Source of the DNA: Perkinsus olseni
Taxonomy: Eukaryota; Perkinsozoa; Perkinsida
Length of the DNA stretch: 64,000 nt
Assembly (NCBI GenBank): GCA_013115125.1
Contig: JABANN010000068.1
Span: 17,644-81,643 of the forward strand
Direction: 5' to 3'
The notes beneath the pieces were generated by a model. It ran no database searches. It saw only the letters and a list, made by a program, of their open reading frames with translations, and was not told the DNA's origin. Position numbers and translations under genes: made by a program. This document shows, in pieces, positions 10,200 through 22,013 of the stretch. Position 1 is the first letter of the stretch, and each line of letters opens with the position of its first letter.

Positions 10200-12900
10200 G
10201 TGATGTGACGTGACACAGAAATTGTGCTACGGTCCCGCCTTAAAATCGGTGGGAACTGTTGGTTCGAGCAGGAAGTTCTCGCTCGCCGCTCCGTCAGATG
10301 GAGTTTGGTTAGAACCGTGCTGCTCCGACAGTAGCGATTTGGGAGATTAGAAGCCTTGCTCGAGGGGTCCGTATCCCTCGTGAGCTTGGGAGCTTGACAT
10401 AGTTGGAAATGGAGTGAATGGGGTTATACAAATACCGGTAGTTCGTCGACTTAGCCATGCATTTCTTATTAGCGCTCAATAAATAATTGCGCGTTTCCAC
10501 AGGATGAGCGAGATGCGCTCAGCGAAGCGGCGTGAATTATCACAGAGGATCATCATGCGACCAAAGGCCTGGAATTGTGCGCCTGCCATGAGTATGAGTC
10601 TTATAGACACCACCTTTGTACCTTTGTACTGAGGGACACGAGGAGTGTATGGTGGGTTCGGCCTCCGTGTAAATTACCGGTGCACTATCTCGTTGCAGTA
10701 GATGTAGTTGTAGAACACAACATAAATAGATTGGGCTCATAGTGAACGAGGCAGGGCAGATAGTAAGTGGAATAGTTGAGAGAATGGAGTGATAATGCGA
10801 GGCTAGTATGAGCAGCACAGCTCCATTGTGTTATGTAGACAGTGAACCGGGCCTTGATGCTACTAAAGTGGCAGCACTCGCCCTCCGTCTACTGTTCACG
10901 TCATCATGTTTCGAGGTGAGTTCCGGTACTGTGTCAAGTGGTACAGGTGGTTTGTCGTACAGCATCAATCTGGGACTCAACTCAACCCTACAGGAACCGT
11001 TTCGTTCGTACAGGTGCAACTCGTAAGGGCTCATTGTTTTTGCCCCGAAGGGAGTCGTATGATTCCGATTCGGAAATTCCGGAAATTCACACTCAAGTGC
11101 TCAAACAGTACAGTATACTCTTCGGAATTTCCGAAGATTATACTCTTTGAACACCGCAATCGAATATAGTTCAACGTCCATCATTTTCACCATATCACGG
11201 TGAATAGCACCTGTCGGTCAACTGTTTTACCAGTTGTTGTTGCCGTAATGCCTCGAAGTCGGCCCGGCAGCGGCAGCGGCGGTTCTCCAATACGAGGCCT
11301 GGCGGTCTCACTAATAATACTCATGATACTGGTCCTTCTTTGCGTTATGATCAACACGTGAGGTCTCTTCTACTCGCGGTGACACGGTAATCACAGATCA
11401 TCCTCAGCTTCTACGTTCATACAACCACTAGTGTCAGACTGAGGCGTTTAGAAGATGTAAGGCAGCACGGGAGAGCACATTAAGGAAAGAGACTGGAATT
11501 AAGTTTTATTGATAAGAGCTGTGTCACGAAAGTCGCATCATTCGAAAGGCTGTATAAGTGTATGATCTAATGGCCGCGGTCTCACTCAAATACTCACACT
11601 TCAAATGCTCCAGTTCAGCTCTTTTTCGAGCACTCGGTTTTCCGTGGCAAGAACTCAACTGGGAGGGAGAAAAGCTTTCGTTTCCATCTTCGATACTGAC
11701 GGCAGGCAGTAGCCTCGTGAGAACGAAAGCAGACAACTTCGATAGAGACGGAGTTGGCGCTTTCGTTGGTGGGCTTGGCGATGCAGGATATTGTGATGGT
11801 TTCATACAACTTCCATATGCTCAGCATATGTTAGTTTTATAAAATCATATTATGCTCACCGTGAAGGGATCAAGGTGAAAATCTGATTCAATTTTGGTAA
11901 AATTGGACCTGCCTTTTTTGTTAAGTAGAGACTTCTTGTGGAAGCACATGTATACTGAGGCTTGTTAGGCCGTCGCCGACCTATTAACGAAGTCCGAGGA
12001 GCAAAAAAAAGAGATACGAAAAAGTTGGTATTCAATTCACAAAGCACGCCTGCACTGATCTGATGGTCAGGTCCTAGCAGCAGCATCTCGCCCTCGGTCA
12101 GTTCAACCTCTGAAGAATCTGAGGTTGACGCTGGCATCGAAAAGAAGCGAAGATTCATAGCAAGTCCAACCTACTCAGTAAGTTTGCGGGAAGTACCAGC
12201 GTGGAGGTGAGGTCTTGTCAGCATCATGTTCGCGGCATCAAGAAATCAATGAAGACTCAATCGAGAACTCCGATCGACTTAGCGACCTTGGAGGGAAAGA
12301 CTGACATCGAGCTGAAAAAGATGGGCTTCGGTATCTGAGGTTTATCATGGGTTTTCTTACACTCTTCGCCACGCCAGGCCTCGACGAACGGTACCTCAAC
12401 TCGATGCTTCGACGGGTGACGAGTAATGTTGATCGCATTCTTCATGGCATACCTGGCGAAAAGGTGAGTATGATGATGATGATCTGGGATGGTTGAGGGT
12501 AATCGTGGTGACATCATCAACACCAGTTGTGTCCCTCCGACACACACACCGTGACTACAGTCATCTCTAGTGGACTGTGGAGGTGAAACAGCTGATGATT
12601 GATAGTCACCATATGTTTCTGATTTGTAATAGAATGAGTGATTACGACGATCGATGATATTGCAAGTGTAATCCGAATGGCCAATTAGTAAGACTGATTG
12701 ATCATCAGCAGCCTGTTGACAGGCTGCTGATAGTGTGATAACTGCCAAGGTCGTTGACAAAGAGCGCTGATCATCGTGGTGAGCGGCTGCGCCTGTTCGG
12801 AAAACCTGAAGGCTGTGATGCCGAGCTGTGATCACCGACGTGATGGTCGTGTTGTTGTTTTCAGAGGTCCTCATTAGTACTCTTCGCGGACACCTTCTGG
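10200..12900. other. Mostly non-coding; no supported gene
   Basis: Short ORFs occur on both strands but none has a domain, a clean intron or a convincing start. About 11040-11170 is rich in GGAATTCC-like half-palindromes (TTCGGAAATTCCGGAAATTC). A perfect inverted repeat lies at 12704-12731. The 246-codon minus-strand ORF at 12257-12997 is Thr/His/Ser-rich with no recognisable fold, and I do not support it as a gene. Confidence 0.35.
12704..12731. repeat. Perfect 13-14 bp inverted repeat
   Basis: ATCAGCAGCCTGT followed, after one base, by its complement arm GACAGGCTGCTGAT. It would form a near loop-less hairpin or cruciform. It lies in non-coding DNA. Function is unknown. Confidence 0.7.
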
Positions 12901-12921
12901 GGTCAGCGACAGGAAAATCGG

Positions 12922-13965
12922 TTGTACGAACCATGTCCAGTACGCTGTGAATACACCAATGACCGCAGCCGGGCTCCCCGTGGTATGCACGCTTCAACCT
13001 TGGATACCTTAGTAGGCCTGTTCTCAGCCGACGGTGTGGTTCATCACATGGTTGACTTTTATGAGTTCACAGCGGGGGAAAAGCCACCCAATCAGCGCTG
13101 GATAGCCCTGCAGATCGAACCAGACAATCTCCACTCAAGAATGAGAGACCGTGAACTTCTTTCCAATGTAATAATCATTCATCCTTGATGAGGCGGTATT
13201 TACTCTCACTGGTCAGTTCGACGCGACCGCCAGTTCCATAATCAACGGTCATTACCCCGAGGCACAGGACTCTGGTGGGTTGGCTGTTGATTTCTCGTGG
13301 TTGCTCGTAGTCACCCTAGGATCATTGAACAGTCGATCATCTTTGTGATAGTGTGATCACACAATCCCTCATGTCTCCTAGCGCTAGTAGTACTTGTTCC
13401 TAGGATGATAGTTGATATCGTGGGAGTTGTTGTGCAACTGTTGTCCCATAATCCCGATGTGATCAGCGCCATCGGAACAGCAGAAGTCTGTGGCCAGACA
13501 ATGATAGCAGCACTCGAACACAGGGGTCAGCGTATGGTCTACTGGGCTCGTCCTTCCACCGTTGGACAGATGAGTTCGGTACCCTTCCCAGAGTGCATTT
13601 CCTTCTCAGGCGTATCGAAGCATATTTTGACACCATTACTATCAGATTATTTTTTCGAGGACCCTTCCTTCTGGAGACCGTCCAAAGTGAGCCGTCATTA
13701 CCACCACGATGATGATGACCACTTCTTGGTTAAGGTCTCTTTCGAGAAGCGAAGCAAAAATGCAGTTTATTTGCAGCGAGCGTGCGACTCCCCCACCGGC
13801 CGTGCCGAATTCGTAATTCAAATTGAAATTTTCGGTGGTTTATTTTTTCCGCCGCAGGTTCAGGAGTTGATGAACCATTATCCGGTGGACAGCATGGGCC
13901 CTTGTTTACATAACAAAGACGACAACCGAGCGATGGGCGCACCTTCGGACATACTCCAACAGTGA
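12922..13965 (+). CDS. Unrecognised protein, probably multi-exon
   Basis: I do not recognise this gene. A first segment from 12922 reads SADGVVHHMVDFYEFTAGEK and WIALQIEPDNL. A second frame across about 13180-13340 reads ILDEAVFTLTGQFDAT and ASSIINGHYPEAQDSGG. A third, 13405-13965, reads ALEHRGQRMVYWARPSTVG and PFPECISFSGVSKHILTPLL and ends at a TGA. Frame changes imply at least two introns or indels, which I could not place with certainty; an acceptor-like CCTAG precedes the third segment. The segments are balanced in composition and look coding. The protein could belong to an alveolate lineage-specific family. Confidence 0.4.
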
Positions 13966-14002
13966 ACCTACTCGTGGAAGACCATGATGATCAGGGAATA
14001 TC

Positions 14003-15250
14003 TTTAGGTATCTTTTCTATATTGCGATTGAACCTTATGAGCTTTACTGCTCCGATAAGATAGCAAGAGCTCAACAGGTAGGAGAAACCTGAGCTCTTCT
14101 CGAAGTCTTTTGGTTGAACAGTATAGCAATGGGGACATCCAACTTATACTATAGTGATTAGCATGGAGACTTAGATAACTTAGTCCCTATATTATAGTGC
14201 TCACCCAGCACTGCCCAGCTAAGTTTTGATACGGTGAACACAATGGAGACAGATGCTGCGGCACTTCCCTGGTCCGTTCAAGACGATAATTTCAGGGTGG
14301 TGCAATCGTCATCTTCCGTGGTTGCCCGGAGGTCTATTGGACTCTCCCCAATCGCCGAGCTCTCATTAATGTTGACGATTTTTCGGGCCCGAGCGAGGTT
14401 GCACAGTGAGTGCGGCTGCTGCTGCTGCTAGCGACCCTCGTCATTTGCAAGGTTCGAGGTTAGATACATGAAGGCGGTGGCGGCTAACAAGACACTCTGG
14501 TTGGAGCATACCAGTTGGTGGACGTCTCCAGGAGAGATCAAAGAACACTTTATAAGGTTCTCCAGATTCCAGTAGGTGGGGGGGGGGTATCTTGGGTTGA
14601 TGCTTGCAAAAGGCGGGCTGGGCTATATTAGATCGCTAATGGCAGCATACTCGGTCGAAAAGGTAGAGGGTGCACCGAAACCTCACTTGCCGAATCACTG
14701 CTGCCTGCAGCGTCGCCGAGAAAATATTTCTACGAAGGTGGCGATTGATGCTTCTGCCGATCATACCCAATATCTCGTTATTCCACGGTGGGATTGCCAC
14801 CACAGGGCGATGCCGCACTTCACCTGAATGAGCTAATAGGCGCAGAAGAGTGTTTTTCACTACAACCAGAATGGACTTGCGAGGGAAACAGCGATCACTC
14901 TCGGTCAAAGATTATCCCATTAAACAATACTTCGACGCAATCAGAGTCATGGTGATGAGTTCCGCTGCATTACTGTCTAAGCCCGACCTCATAGGATTCT
15001 CTCCGTGCATCAACCTTAGATACATGCACTCACAGTGTAGAATGTGCATCTTCGCTTTAACGGGCGAAGACCCTCTGGAGGTATCCTCCGAGGCATGGGA
15101 CCAGCCACTGGTGCCAGAAGGTGGCCCGCTGAGTGATGAAGAGAAGGGCAAGGTGGGTGATGGGAAAGGCTGTATGAAAACTATTGACGCTACGATACAC
15201 TGATAATATGATAATCATAGTTCTCATCAGTTCTACACGATAGTTCTCTC
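14003..15250 (+). other. Possible small genes of low support
   Basis: Two weak candidates are present. One at 14234-14431 starts MNTMETDAAALPWSVQ and ends in a Cys run encoded by a TGC repeat. The other at 14850-15203 reads LTGEDPLEVSSEAWDQPLVP and GGPLSDEEKGKVGDGKGC. Neither shows a domain or a clean splice partner. A G-run of 10 bases lies at about 14578-14587. I record these only so the stretch is not left blank. Confidence 0.25.
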
Positions 15251-15550
15251 ATGAGCACTCTTGATGAGAACTACAAAGTTTTCGATTTTCTATTCACTTT
15301 TTTTCAACATTATCTGGGACTCATCGTGAGGGTGTCGTTCACCGAGAGCACTGTGTTGATCGCAGCGAGCTGTGGTCGTAGTGGCATCAACAGGAAGGGA
15401 ACTGTGCATGACGAGAATTGCGGCGCCGAGGCATCGTGGCGATCAACACATCAGGCCAGACGTGCTTATCATTGAGAAAGATCAGCGATCTCAGGAAGAT
15501 TCAGGAATTCTGGATCTTTCTCAGATGATGACCAGGCCTTGTATCGAAAA

Positions 15551-16129
15551 CCGTCGCGACGAAGTGTTTGTCAGGTGTACGAATGGTCGAGTAAGGCGGA
15601 ATTTCTGAAGACCAAATGGGAGTCCGCAGACTCGAGCGATATGGCACCTGATGATCTTCCGACTGGCTCGGAGGAACTGCATCTCACTTCGGACCTCCGA
15701 CCAGTTGATGGGGGCGAGGGACAGCCGGTGTGCAGCTGGAAGAAGGAGGAAAGTCCGGTGAGAAGAATGCTGCTCGTTGTTTGCGTCACTGCGCCACGAA
15801 ATTACAGGTTGTTCTGCGTGGAGGCAGTCGAGGTCCGTACGCTCGCTTAAGGATGGCGCAGCGGAGATGTGAAGAACTTGACTCTGATTGCCTGGGGGTG
15901 CAGGCGTATCAAGTTGGTAGGTGGAAAAGTGGAGGGCCCGCGGTTTGAACCGGGGATCTATCAGGTACTCATCGCTTCTGGAAGGTCGGTGCAGAAATGA
16001 CTCAGAGCGACTCGGTTAGCGTCGGCAAAATTCCTGGTCATGAGGTGAGGCTGAAAGACGTTCTGCTAGTGGGGAGGTCCCCGGTTCGATCCCTGGCTCC
16101 GCTTTTTCTCTTGATATTCCCTAGCACAG
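15551..16129 (+). CDS. Unrecognised Cys-containing protein with two element-bearing introns
   Basis: The segment reads KTKWESADSSDMAPDDLPTG and ELHLTSDLRPVDGG, then after an intron at 15758-15807 (50 bp) VVLRGGSRGPYARLRMAQ and RCEELDSDCLGVQAYQ, then VGAEMTQSDSVSVGKIPG. The A..RC..L..DC.GVQ pattern resembles small extracellular Cys domains, but I cannot name a family. The 15758 intron ends with motif B (GCGCCACGAAATTACAG). The next intron (about 15912-15996) carries a T-arm-like block. A third intron at 16045-16129 (85 bp) carries GGTTCGATCCC followed by a T-rich tract. The 5' and 3' ends of the gene are not resolved. Confidence 0.45.
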
Positions 16130-17884
16130 GCGCATCACCGCTTTCTTTTGAATCGATGCTCATTGTAGGTGTGGCTTAAAGGAGCTTGCCCCACGCCGTC
16201 CGCTGCACGCCCGACCGATCAGGACTGTCGATGGCCTCGCCATAACGATAGGTGCGAACCACCTTATAACTCTGGCGATTAGTCTTTTTCCTGGCAGTTT
16301 CTTAGAAGACCTAGTAGAGCCTGAAGGAGGTTCGTACTCGTCTCTGGAAGGTGAGTTCATAACCTCGCCTCGCCACTGATCACCGTGTTGGTTCAGAGGC
16401 GAAGCGCAGATGTACGGCCCTTGGCGTCCGTTGCCGTGGTATTACTCATAACCCTAGGGAGTTCCCTGCCGTTTATTCATTACGGAGGTGGGTCATCGCG
16501 GCTTCGCTCCGCTGTGAGAAGAGCACTTTTTTGCAGTGGACAGCAATTGCAGCGTTCTCCGCAGGGAGAAATATCTTTTATCAAACCCTCGTGCGCTGCT
16601 GCAAAGTCATGATCATACCCGAGCAGTGCCCGGAGTGTTCAGCCGATATGGTGCTGACGAGTTGCGTTTGGTGTGGCACGATGCAGTTCATGACGAGTAA
16701 TTGCCCTTAACGTTAGGTTAGCATTCATTATGTGCAGACCCTTCTGTGGCACCTGTGGAAGACCTCCTTTTTTCTAATACTGACTCCTTCTGGTGTTCAA
16801 TATGCTGTTGCCTCAACTCTCGAGTTCTCCTCGGACCTCTCCCAGGATGGTCCGTTCCAGTTCCATCTCGGTCGGCAGGGGTGCTGAAATCCAGGCGGCG
16901 GCGCATTATGTGAATGTGTGTCGGTACGTCCGCAAGGCCCCCGTGGACCTGTTGTAGGGCCAATGAGGTCGTAAAGGTCATGTCAGGCGAGCGCCCCGCG
17001 TATTACTCGCTCCTTGACCCTGCACCGTCTCAGTGAGCTCAGAGTTGGAAAACGAGGTTGTGCTGCTCGAACGTGCACAGCATAATTGATAGACGAAGCC
17101 GTTGATCAGCATCAGGATAAGTGTCTCCCCTCCTCTCTGATGTTATCCACTTTCGTCGCTCCGCCCCTGCCCAGTAGAACAGGCAACAGCACAGTGCACC
17201 TCACCCTACCACCACCACCACCACCACAGCAAAGCACTCTCCATCAAGTTGGTGATGGCAATCGTGGGTCAGTCAACAACGAGCTTCTCCTTCGCAACGA
17301 TCCCGAGTTTGGTGAATTATCAGGCTTTTGGCGGCCCAGCAGAGGCCCACCACCTCCCAGAGCCGACGTAGTTCCCTCGCCTCCTGCACGCCTTCGAACC
17401 TTAACAGTCTTGACGGCTCGTCTCAGAGGTTCGTGTCGCCCACCGCTCGGCCCTCCTGTTCGGGTGCGCTCGTCCGCTGCTTCGTGTCATCATATAGAAG
17501 ACAGCATTTGGACGATAAGGATGTTGGGGAATTTTTTCACTGGTCTGCTTAGCCCGCCGTGATGGCTGATTTGAGAGCGCTGGGCTTACTCGAGCGAGTA
17601 ACGAGTGACGAGTGTAGAAATATTCCACTCTCACGAAAGTCGACTTCCTTCCACTTCCTAGAATGATAATAATAATTGTAGAAGCAAACTCCAGGGTTCA
17701 GTCTTCGGATCATCGCTGATCAGGCTGATCGCTACAGTGATACTGATTGATCAGGCTTGGTTGTCTCCCTAGAGGGCTGCCAGCCGAGAGGGATAGTCTT
17801 CGAGAATCTTCGGCGCACCGCGAAGAATTTGACTGGACCACTGTAGGATGTTGATGAGCATTTGTTATTCGACAGCCCCATTGT
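16130..17884. other. No supported gene; ACC microsatellite
   Basis: ORFs here are overlapping and Pro/Ser/Arg-rich with no recognisable domain. An (ACC)n run lies at about 17206-17227; it makes the 17086-17562 ORF look proline-rich. There is no convincing splice structure. GGCTTCGCTCCGC (motif E) occurs near 16500. Confidence 0.35.
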
Positions 17885-19444
17885 ATGGATCAGGTATGTG
17901 AACAATCCTTGCATGCCTTTAAGTCGATGGCACAGGTGAGGAGGCCCTGCCCGTTTCTGACTCGTCCGAACCTTTTCTCCGTTTCTAGTTGCGGTTGTGT
18001 CGAGAGGAAGATGACGAGATTAGAAATAATAAAGATTGGCCATACCTGTGAGCGGAGCGAAGCTCGAGAAATTAATCTAATCGCTGTATGGAGATCAGGC
18101 CCCCGGCTGAGGATCCCCAACGCCCCACTCTGTGCTTGGATGTTGACGACACCCTCACGCTCATGTCCTACGAGTTTCTATACCAATCAGGTGACCTCCC
18201 TAGGACGCGGCCAGGCCATGACTGGACTGCGTTGATGAAGCGGTGCGGTTCGCTTCGAAATACCCTCCTCCTGCTCTCGTGGCGGAGCTCGGCCCTTCTG
18301 AAGGCCTCTGCGTAGCTCTGTCGATCATCATGACCGGTCCCTTGACTGGGCTGATGGTTTGGAATGACCTCGAAACTTCCAGTGACTGCAGCGTCGAGAA
18401 AGTGCTTAGTCTCATCCAGCGCCATCCCACTCGTAGCATGCTGCTGGCAGACGTGCGATCTTCGGCTGTTGTCTAAGGGCTTATAATAGGTCTGGAACCG
18501 GAGGCAGAGGGAACAGCTGAGCAACACTTCATGAGGGTTTATGCCGATCCGACAGACAAGGAGAACTCCGAATCAGTCAGTGATGTGCCATCTCATCTGA
18601 TCTGATGATTCTCCCCAGGCATACATATTCCTTCGCCCCTGGGTGAGGATGTACCTTGCCTACTGGGCCAGCAAGTTCGAGATAGTCATCTTCACGGCTG
18701 GCTGCAAGAGCTACGGTGATAAGACGACACTCCTGACTGACGAGACATCTGCTGTCAGCTGACCAAGTTGTGGACTTCCTCGATCCCCATGGGGTGTTGG
18801 TGTCTCACAGACTTTATCGCCAACACTGCACGGTACGCTCCAACGGCTCGTTTTGCCTGAAGCCATTCCACGCAGGAGTTCTTCGACCATGAAAGAGAGT
18901 CGACAATTCTCGTGAAGGACCTCAAGTGCCTCGGGAGAGATCTCAATCGCACCATCCTATTGGACAATAATCTGTAGTCTTCTGCGCCGCTGACAACAAT
19001 GACCCCGCACCGGTCAGATGCTGCTTCGCCTTCCACCTCGATAATGGCATTCCCATCAAAAAGTGAGACTTGCAGCACAGTTGCGTCCTCGACAAGGGGG
19101 GGGGGGCTGTAGTTACCTCGGGGACTACCGCGATCGAGAACTGAGTAGAGTGAATAGCATTCTGGATGCGGCCCTCTTAGCCATCGACCTCACAGGAAGT
19201 GTACAACCGCTACTTCGACGCCTGTGGGTGGTCTCGTGAGTGGCTAGAGCCTGGAGCTGATGTGAACAGGTTTAAGATTCATCCGGCGTATAGGGATTAT
19301 GTTCGACAACATGATGATGACGATGAAGAAGCCAGTGGCGGTGACGGAGATGGAGCTACTCAGTCGGGTGCAAGTGAAGTATCTTCGCCCGTAAGGACTC
19401 CAGAAACTGCAGTGAAGGAAGGTGAGGAGCTCTCACGGAGTTAA
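17885..19444 (+). CDS. FCP1/SCP-family (NIF domain) protein phosphatase
   Basis: Ten exons join in frame to 295 residues: 17885-17935, 17989-18047, 18099-18190, 18490-18575, 18619-18715, 18759-18832, 18876-18973, 19018-19062, 19113-19149, 19196-19444. Introns are 43-53 bp except 18191-18489 (299 bp). Lengths and phases agree at every junction. The domain shows the nucleophile motif LCLDVDDTLTL (DxDxT), AYIFLRPWVRMYL, FEIVIFTAGCKSYADQVVDF, LDPHGVLVSHRLYRQHC, LVKDLKCLGRDLNRTILLDN and FHLDNGIPIKNY. These are the ordered signatures of CTD small phosphatases and related HAD enzymes that dephosphorylate serine. The tail after VYNRYFDACGW is acidic (DDDDEE) and Ser-rich. There is no transmembrane segment, so it is more SCP-like than TIM50-like. 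The start is the first in-frame ATG. Confidence 0.88.
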
Positions 19445-19499
19445 ATTCGTTTATGCCGCTGCATGTATGAATTGCGTGCTAAACGAGTTTTTGATAATA

Positions 19500-19570
19500 C
19501 TGGAACCGAGAGTCGAACTCGGGACCTATCGCGTGTGAGGCGATCGTCATAACCAACTAGACCATTCCAG
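19500..19570 (-). tRNA. tRNA-Val (CAC), copy 1
   Basis: The minus strand folds as a tRNA: acceptor CTGGAAT pairs with GTTCCAG (one G-T pair), D-arm around TCTAGTTGGTTATGA, anticodon stem ATCGC/GCGAT with loop CTCACAC (anticodon CAC, Val), and T-arm GAGTTCGACTC. No intron is seen. A second copy with one visible base difference in the T-arm is at 21943-22013. It lies just downstream of the phosphatase gene, on the opposite strand. Confidence 0.9.
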
Positions 19571-19874
19571 CGGTGAATGTCGGGGCATGTACCAGGTCGT
19601 CACCAGCGAGCCTAGTCCTCGTAAATATCAGCAGCCCTGCGATGAGATTCGCTCTCCACGACCCTGGGGAATTGTAAAATAAGAGTAAAGTAAGAGCGCG
19701 TGCGTCCCTTTTCAGATTCTGTCGCACACGCATCAACACCCTGTCCGTACAGTGTGCATCGCCAGCACAACAAGCAGCTCAGTGAGACCGACAGTGAGGT
19801 GACAAGACTGCACCCGCATAAACACGCTCGGCATACTTCAAATGGCAGCGGCGTTATGCGGGTCATTCACCATA

Positions 19875-19933
19875 CTAAAGGTGGGACGAAAGTTGTCGCG
19901 AGCGGGGATCGAACCTGTGCCCAGCAGGAATAC
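19875..19933 (-). other. 59-bp intron-like element with tRNA T-arm (family A)
   Basis: On the minus strand the sequence starts GTATTCC, contains CACAGGTTCGATCCCCGC and ends CCCACCTTTAG, so it has GT-AG ends and a B-box/T-arm in the middle. Minus-strand ORFs flank it. It matches the pattern of other T-arm-bearing introns in the window. I cannot confirm that it is spliced, because the flanking minus-strand exons are not recognisable. Confidence 0.45.
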
Positions 19934-19947
19934 CGCAGAGTCTAGAA

Positions 19948-20523
19948 ATGCAAAGCGAGTCCGGGTCAGAACATTTAGTGTCTCCTGCGGACATCCATCG
20001 AGACAATGGCGGGCAAGGAGGCATCGTCTTTGAGGAAAGGGAGGAGGACCCACCGAGGGATGTCATCATTCTGTACAACCCGAACGAGGTGAGCTCGTCT
20101 GATTTTATGGTACCTTTCATGAGGTGCTTGTGTGCGTTCAGACGGACCCGCACTGCTTCGTGTCTTCCCCATCAGAATCATTGTCATCAGGAATTGTTGG
20201 TGTTACAGAAAAGGGGAGTAGATTCTGAGAACGGATGCCGCGCGAACAGGACCGTCATCCTGGCAGGTCTCGATGAAGCTCAGCCTTTCAGCTCGGAGGC
20301 TGAGAACGATGAGGACCGGATAAGACTCGTGGCAAACCCATTGGGGGCGTGGGGGCAGACGATCATACCCCGCTGCCCGCAAGCTCTACATCATCAGATA
20401 CCCGAGATCACTGCCCCCGCCCAAGTCATCTCCGGATCGATCTGTCGTTTCCCTCCCGGCGCCTTCACCACGCGACGCTCAACCACCGAGGAGGGCATCA
20501 GGTGCGTCTTCGATGAATCTTAG
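19948..20523 (+). CDS. Unrecognised acidic protein, 157 residues
   Basis: Three exons, 19948-20088, 20142-20217 and 20267-20523, join in phase; the introns are 20089-20141 (53 bp, GTGAGC...TTCAG) and 20218-20266 (49 bp). The protein begins MQSESGSEHLVSPADIH and continues IVFEEREEDPPRDVIILYNP, then TDPHCFVSSPSESLSSG, then a Glu/Asp-rich part (QPFSSEAENDEDRIR) and ends CVFDES. It has no membrane segment and no recognised domain. It may be longer if a further donor near 20501 is used. Confidence 0.5.
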   Translation: MQSESGSEHLVSPADIHRDNGGQGGIVFEEREEDPPRDVIILYNPNEVSSSDFMVPFMRCLCAFRRTRTASCLPHQNHCHQELLVLQKRGVDSENGCRANRTVILAGLDEAQPFSSEAENDEDRIRLVANPLGAWGQTIIPRCPQALHHQIPEITAPAQVISGSICRFPPGAFTTRRSTTEEGIRCVFDES

Positions 20524-21630
20524 TCTACAGGGATCACTTAATGCCAGGTACTTTCGAGATACCTCGGATGACAGGCTACAATTCTGTCGGTCGTTCAAGC
20601 GTCGGCAGCGTGGCTAGTAGCTGCAGCCGATACTCCGTTAACTTATCGACACGGTCCCTCCTCATGGTGACCTCACCAAACACAAGTGGTCAGTTACCAA
20701 GCTACAGTATGATACAACCTAGAGTCTAGCGAGGATGGGAAGTATATGCCCAATTAAATGCAGCGGTTACACATGACTCGATTTTCAAAGCAGACTGGCC
20801 ATTGTGTTGGCTTGCAGTGTTGGGGGTATTAGGCTTCGACTCTGAGCATTCCAACGGCAGGGGTGTCGTCACGTAGGGCCGTTGGTTAGGAGCTACTCGC
20901 CGTAGATGCACCGCCGAGGCAGCGAAGCGTGAGGAGGAACTACATGAGCATCTCCTCATCTGTTCACTAGATGAGTGTTGATTGACATGTCTGTGAGCGT
21001 TGACCAGCATACTGTGAGCGTCACCGGCTTACCGGTCACATCGGACACCGGCTCTTGTGATATTAAACTGGTCCGCTATGGCCAATACCTCATCGGATCC
21101 GGTGTTGTCCTGAGGGGTGATTTTACCGTCGGCCACGGTCGTATTATAAGGCCCCAAGATGTTGTACATATGAACGGGACTCGAACACCTCCCGGTTTTG
21201 GGTGGTGAAGAAAATGCCGTCATCGATGACGATTATCTGCACTAAGTCCATCAGATCAGACTTGTATTCGCATTTTTTGTAGAATCCTCGATACAGCTTG
21301 ACAGGAGAGGATGCGGGAAGGGGTGTGCATCGAGATATAGGAGATATAGAGATGCAAGGAGATATCCAGCCTTAGCGACAACGAGGGAAGCGAAATACAA
21401 CAAGTGAAGGCACTGAACACTCCTTCTGCATAATCTGCTTAAACGGTAGCTTTCGAGCGCCTCTGTCACCCCGTGTTGCAGTTTGAGGGCATGTTCCCCT
21501 CAAATCATCACGTGTGAGATGTTGCGGAATATACGGTCAATCCATTACGGTGGGTTTCTTCCCTGCATTAGCCAGTGAATATGTGTGGTTTCCCAGGCCG
21601 AATGAGCTCTTCTGTTTGAGTCTGGGCTTT
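20524..21630. other. No supported gene
   Basis: Short ORFs overlap on both strands (for example 20975-21208) without domain or splice evidence. A repeated GAGATATAG-like stretch is near 21336-21360. Nothing else could be supported. Confidence 0.3.
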
Positions 21631-21633
21631 CAT

Positions 21634-21900
21634 CGCCGCGCTGTCAAACTTGGATGGGTAATTGTCAATCTTGCCCGTGTATTGTCAAACTCCGCTGTGA
21701 TACCGTCATTCTTGCATGTAATATTCTTGCCCTTGTCAAACTTGGACTCAACATTGACATTCTTGGTGTTTACAGTTTCGATGTGGGTCAAACTTGGACT
21801 TCATGTTGACATTCTCGGGGGTAACAAATTTGACGTGTCAAACTTGCTTGTGATATTGTCATTATTGCCTGTTCACTTGTCAAACTTGCACGGGAAAAGG
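21634..21900 (+). repeat. Degenerate tandem repeat based on TGTCAAACTTG
   Basis: At least ten imperfect copies of TGTCAAACTTG / TGTCAATCTTGC / TGACATTCTTG follow one another at roughly 20-30-bp spacing, ending just before the tRNA-Val gene at 21943. It gives the 130-codon ORF at 21514-21906 its repetitive appearance, so I do not call that ORF a gene. It is a minisatellite or a regulatory array. Confidence 0.65.
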
Positions 21901-21942
21901 GTGTAGTTATGGAGCGACTTCGAGATTCGCTGTCTAAACGTA

Positions 21943-22013
21943 CTGGAACCGAGAATCGAACTCGGGACCTATCGCGTGTGAGGCGATCGTCATAACCAAC
22001 TAGACCATTCCAG
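21943..22013 (-). tRNA. tRNA-Val (CAC), copy 2
   Basis: Nearly identical to the tRNA at 19500-19570, with the same acceptor stem, D-arm, CAC anticodon loop and T-arm. One visible T-stem difference is GAGAATCGAAC against GAGAGTCGAAC on the plus strand. Same strand as copy 1, about 2.4 kb away. The flanks do not match, so the duplication is either old or retro-mediated. Confidence 0.9.

Noticed and set aside
12257-12997. 246-codon minus-strand ORF
   Set aside because: Composition is Thr/His/Ser/Arg-rich with no domain, hydrophobic core or splice partner; it reads like non-coding DNA that happens to lack stops.
14578-14587. G-run as telomere-like or G-quadruplex signal
   Set aside because: A single homopolymer without repeated G-tracts; more likely slippage.
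16082-16110. tRNA gene at the T-arm block
   Set aside because: A good T-arm and 3' acceptor half (GGCTCCGC) are present but no 5' acceptor, D-arm or anticodon arm; treated as an intron element.
21514-21906. 130-codon ORF with apparent hydrophobic repeats
   Set aside because: The repetition comes from the TGTCAAACTTG minisatellite, not from a protein repeat.
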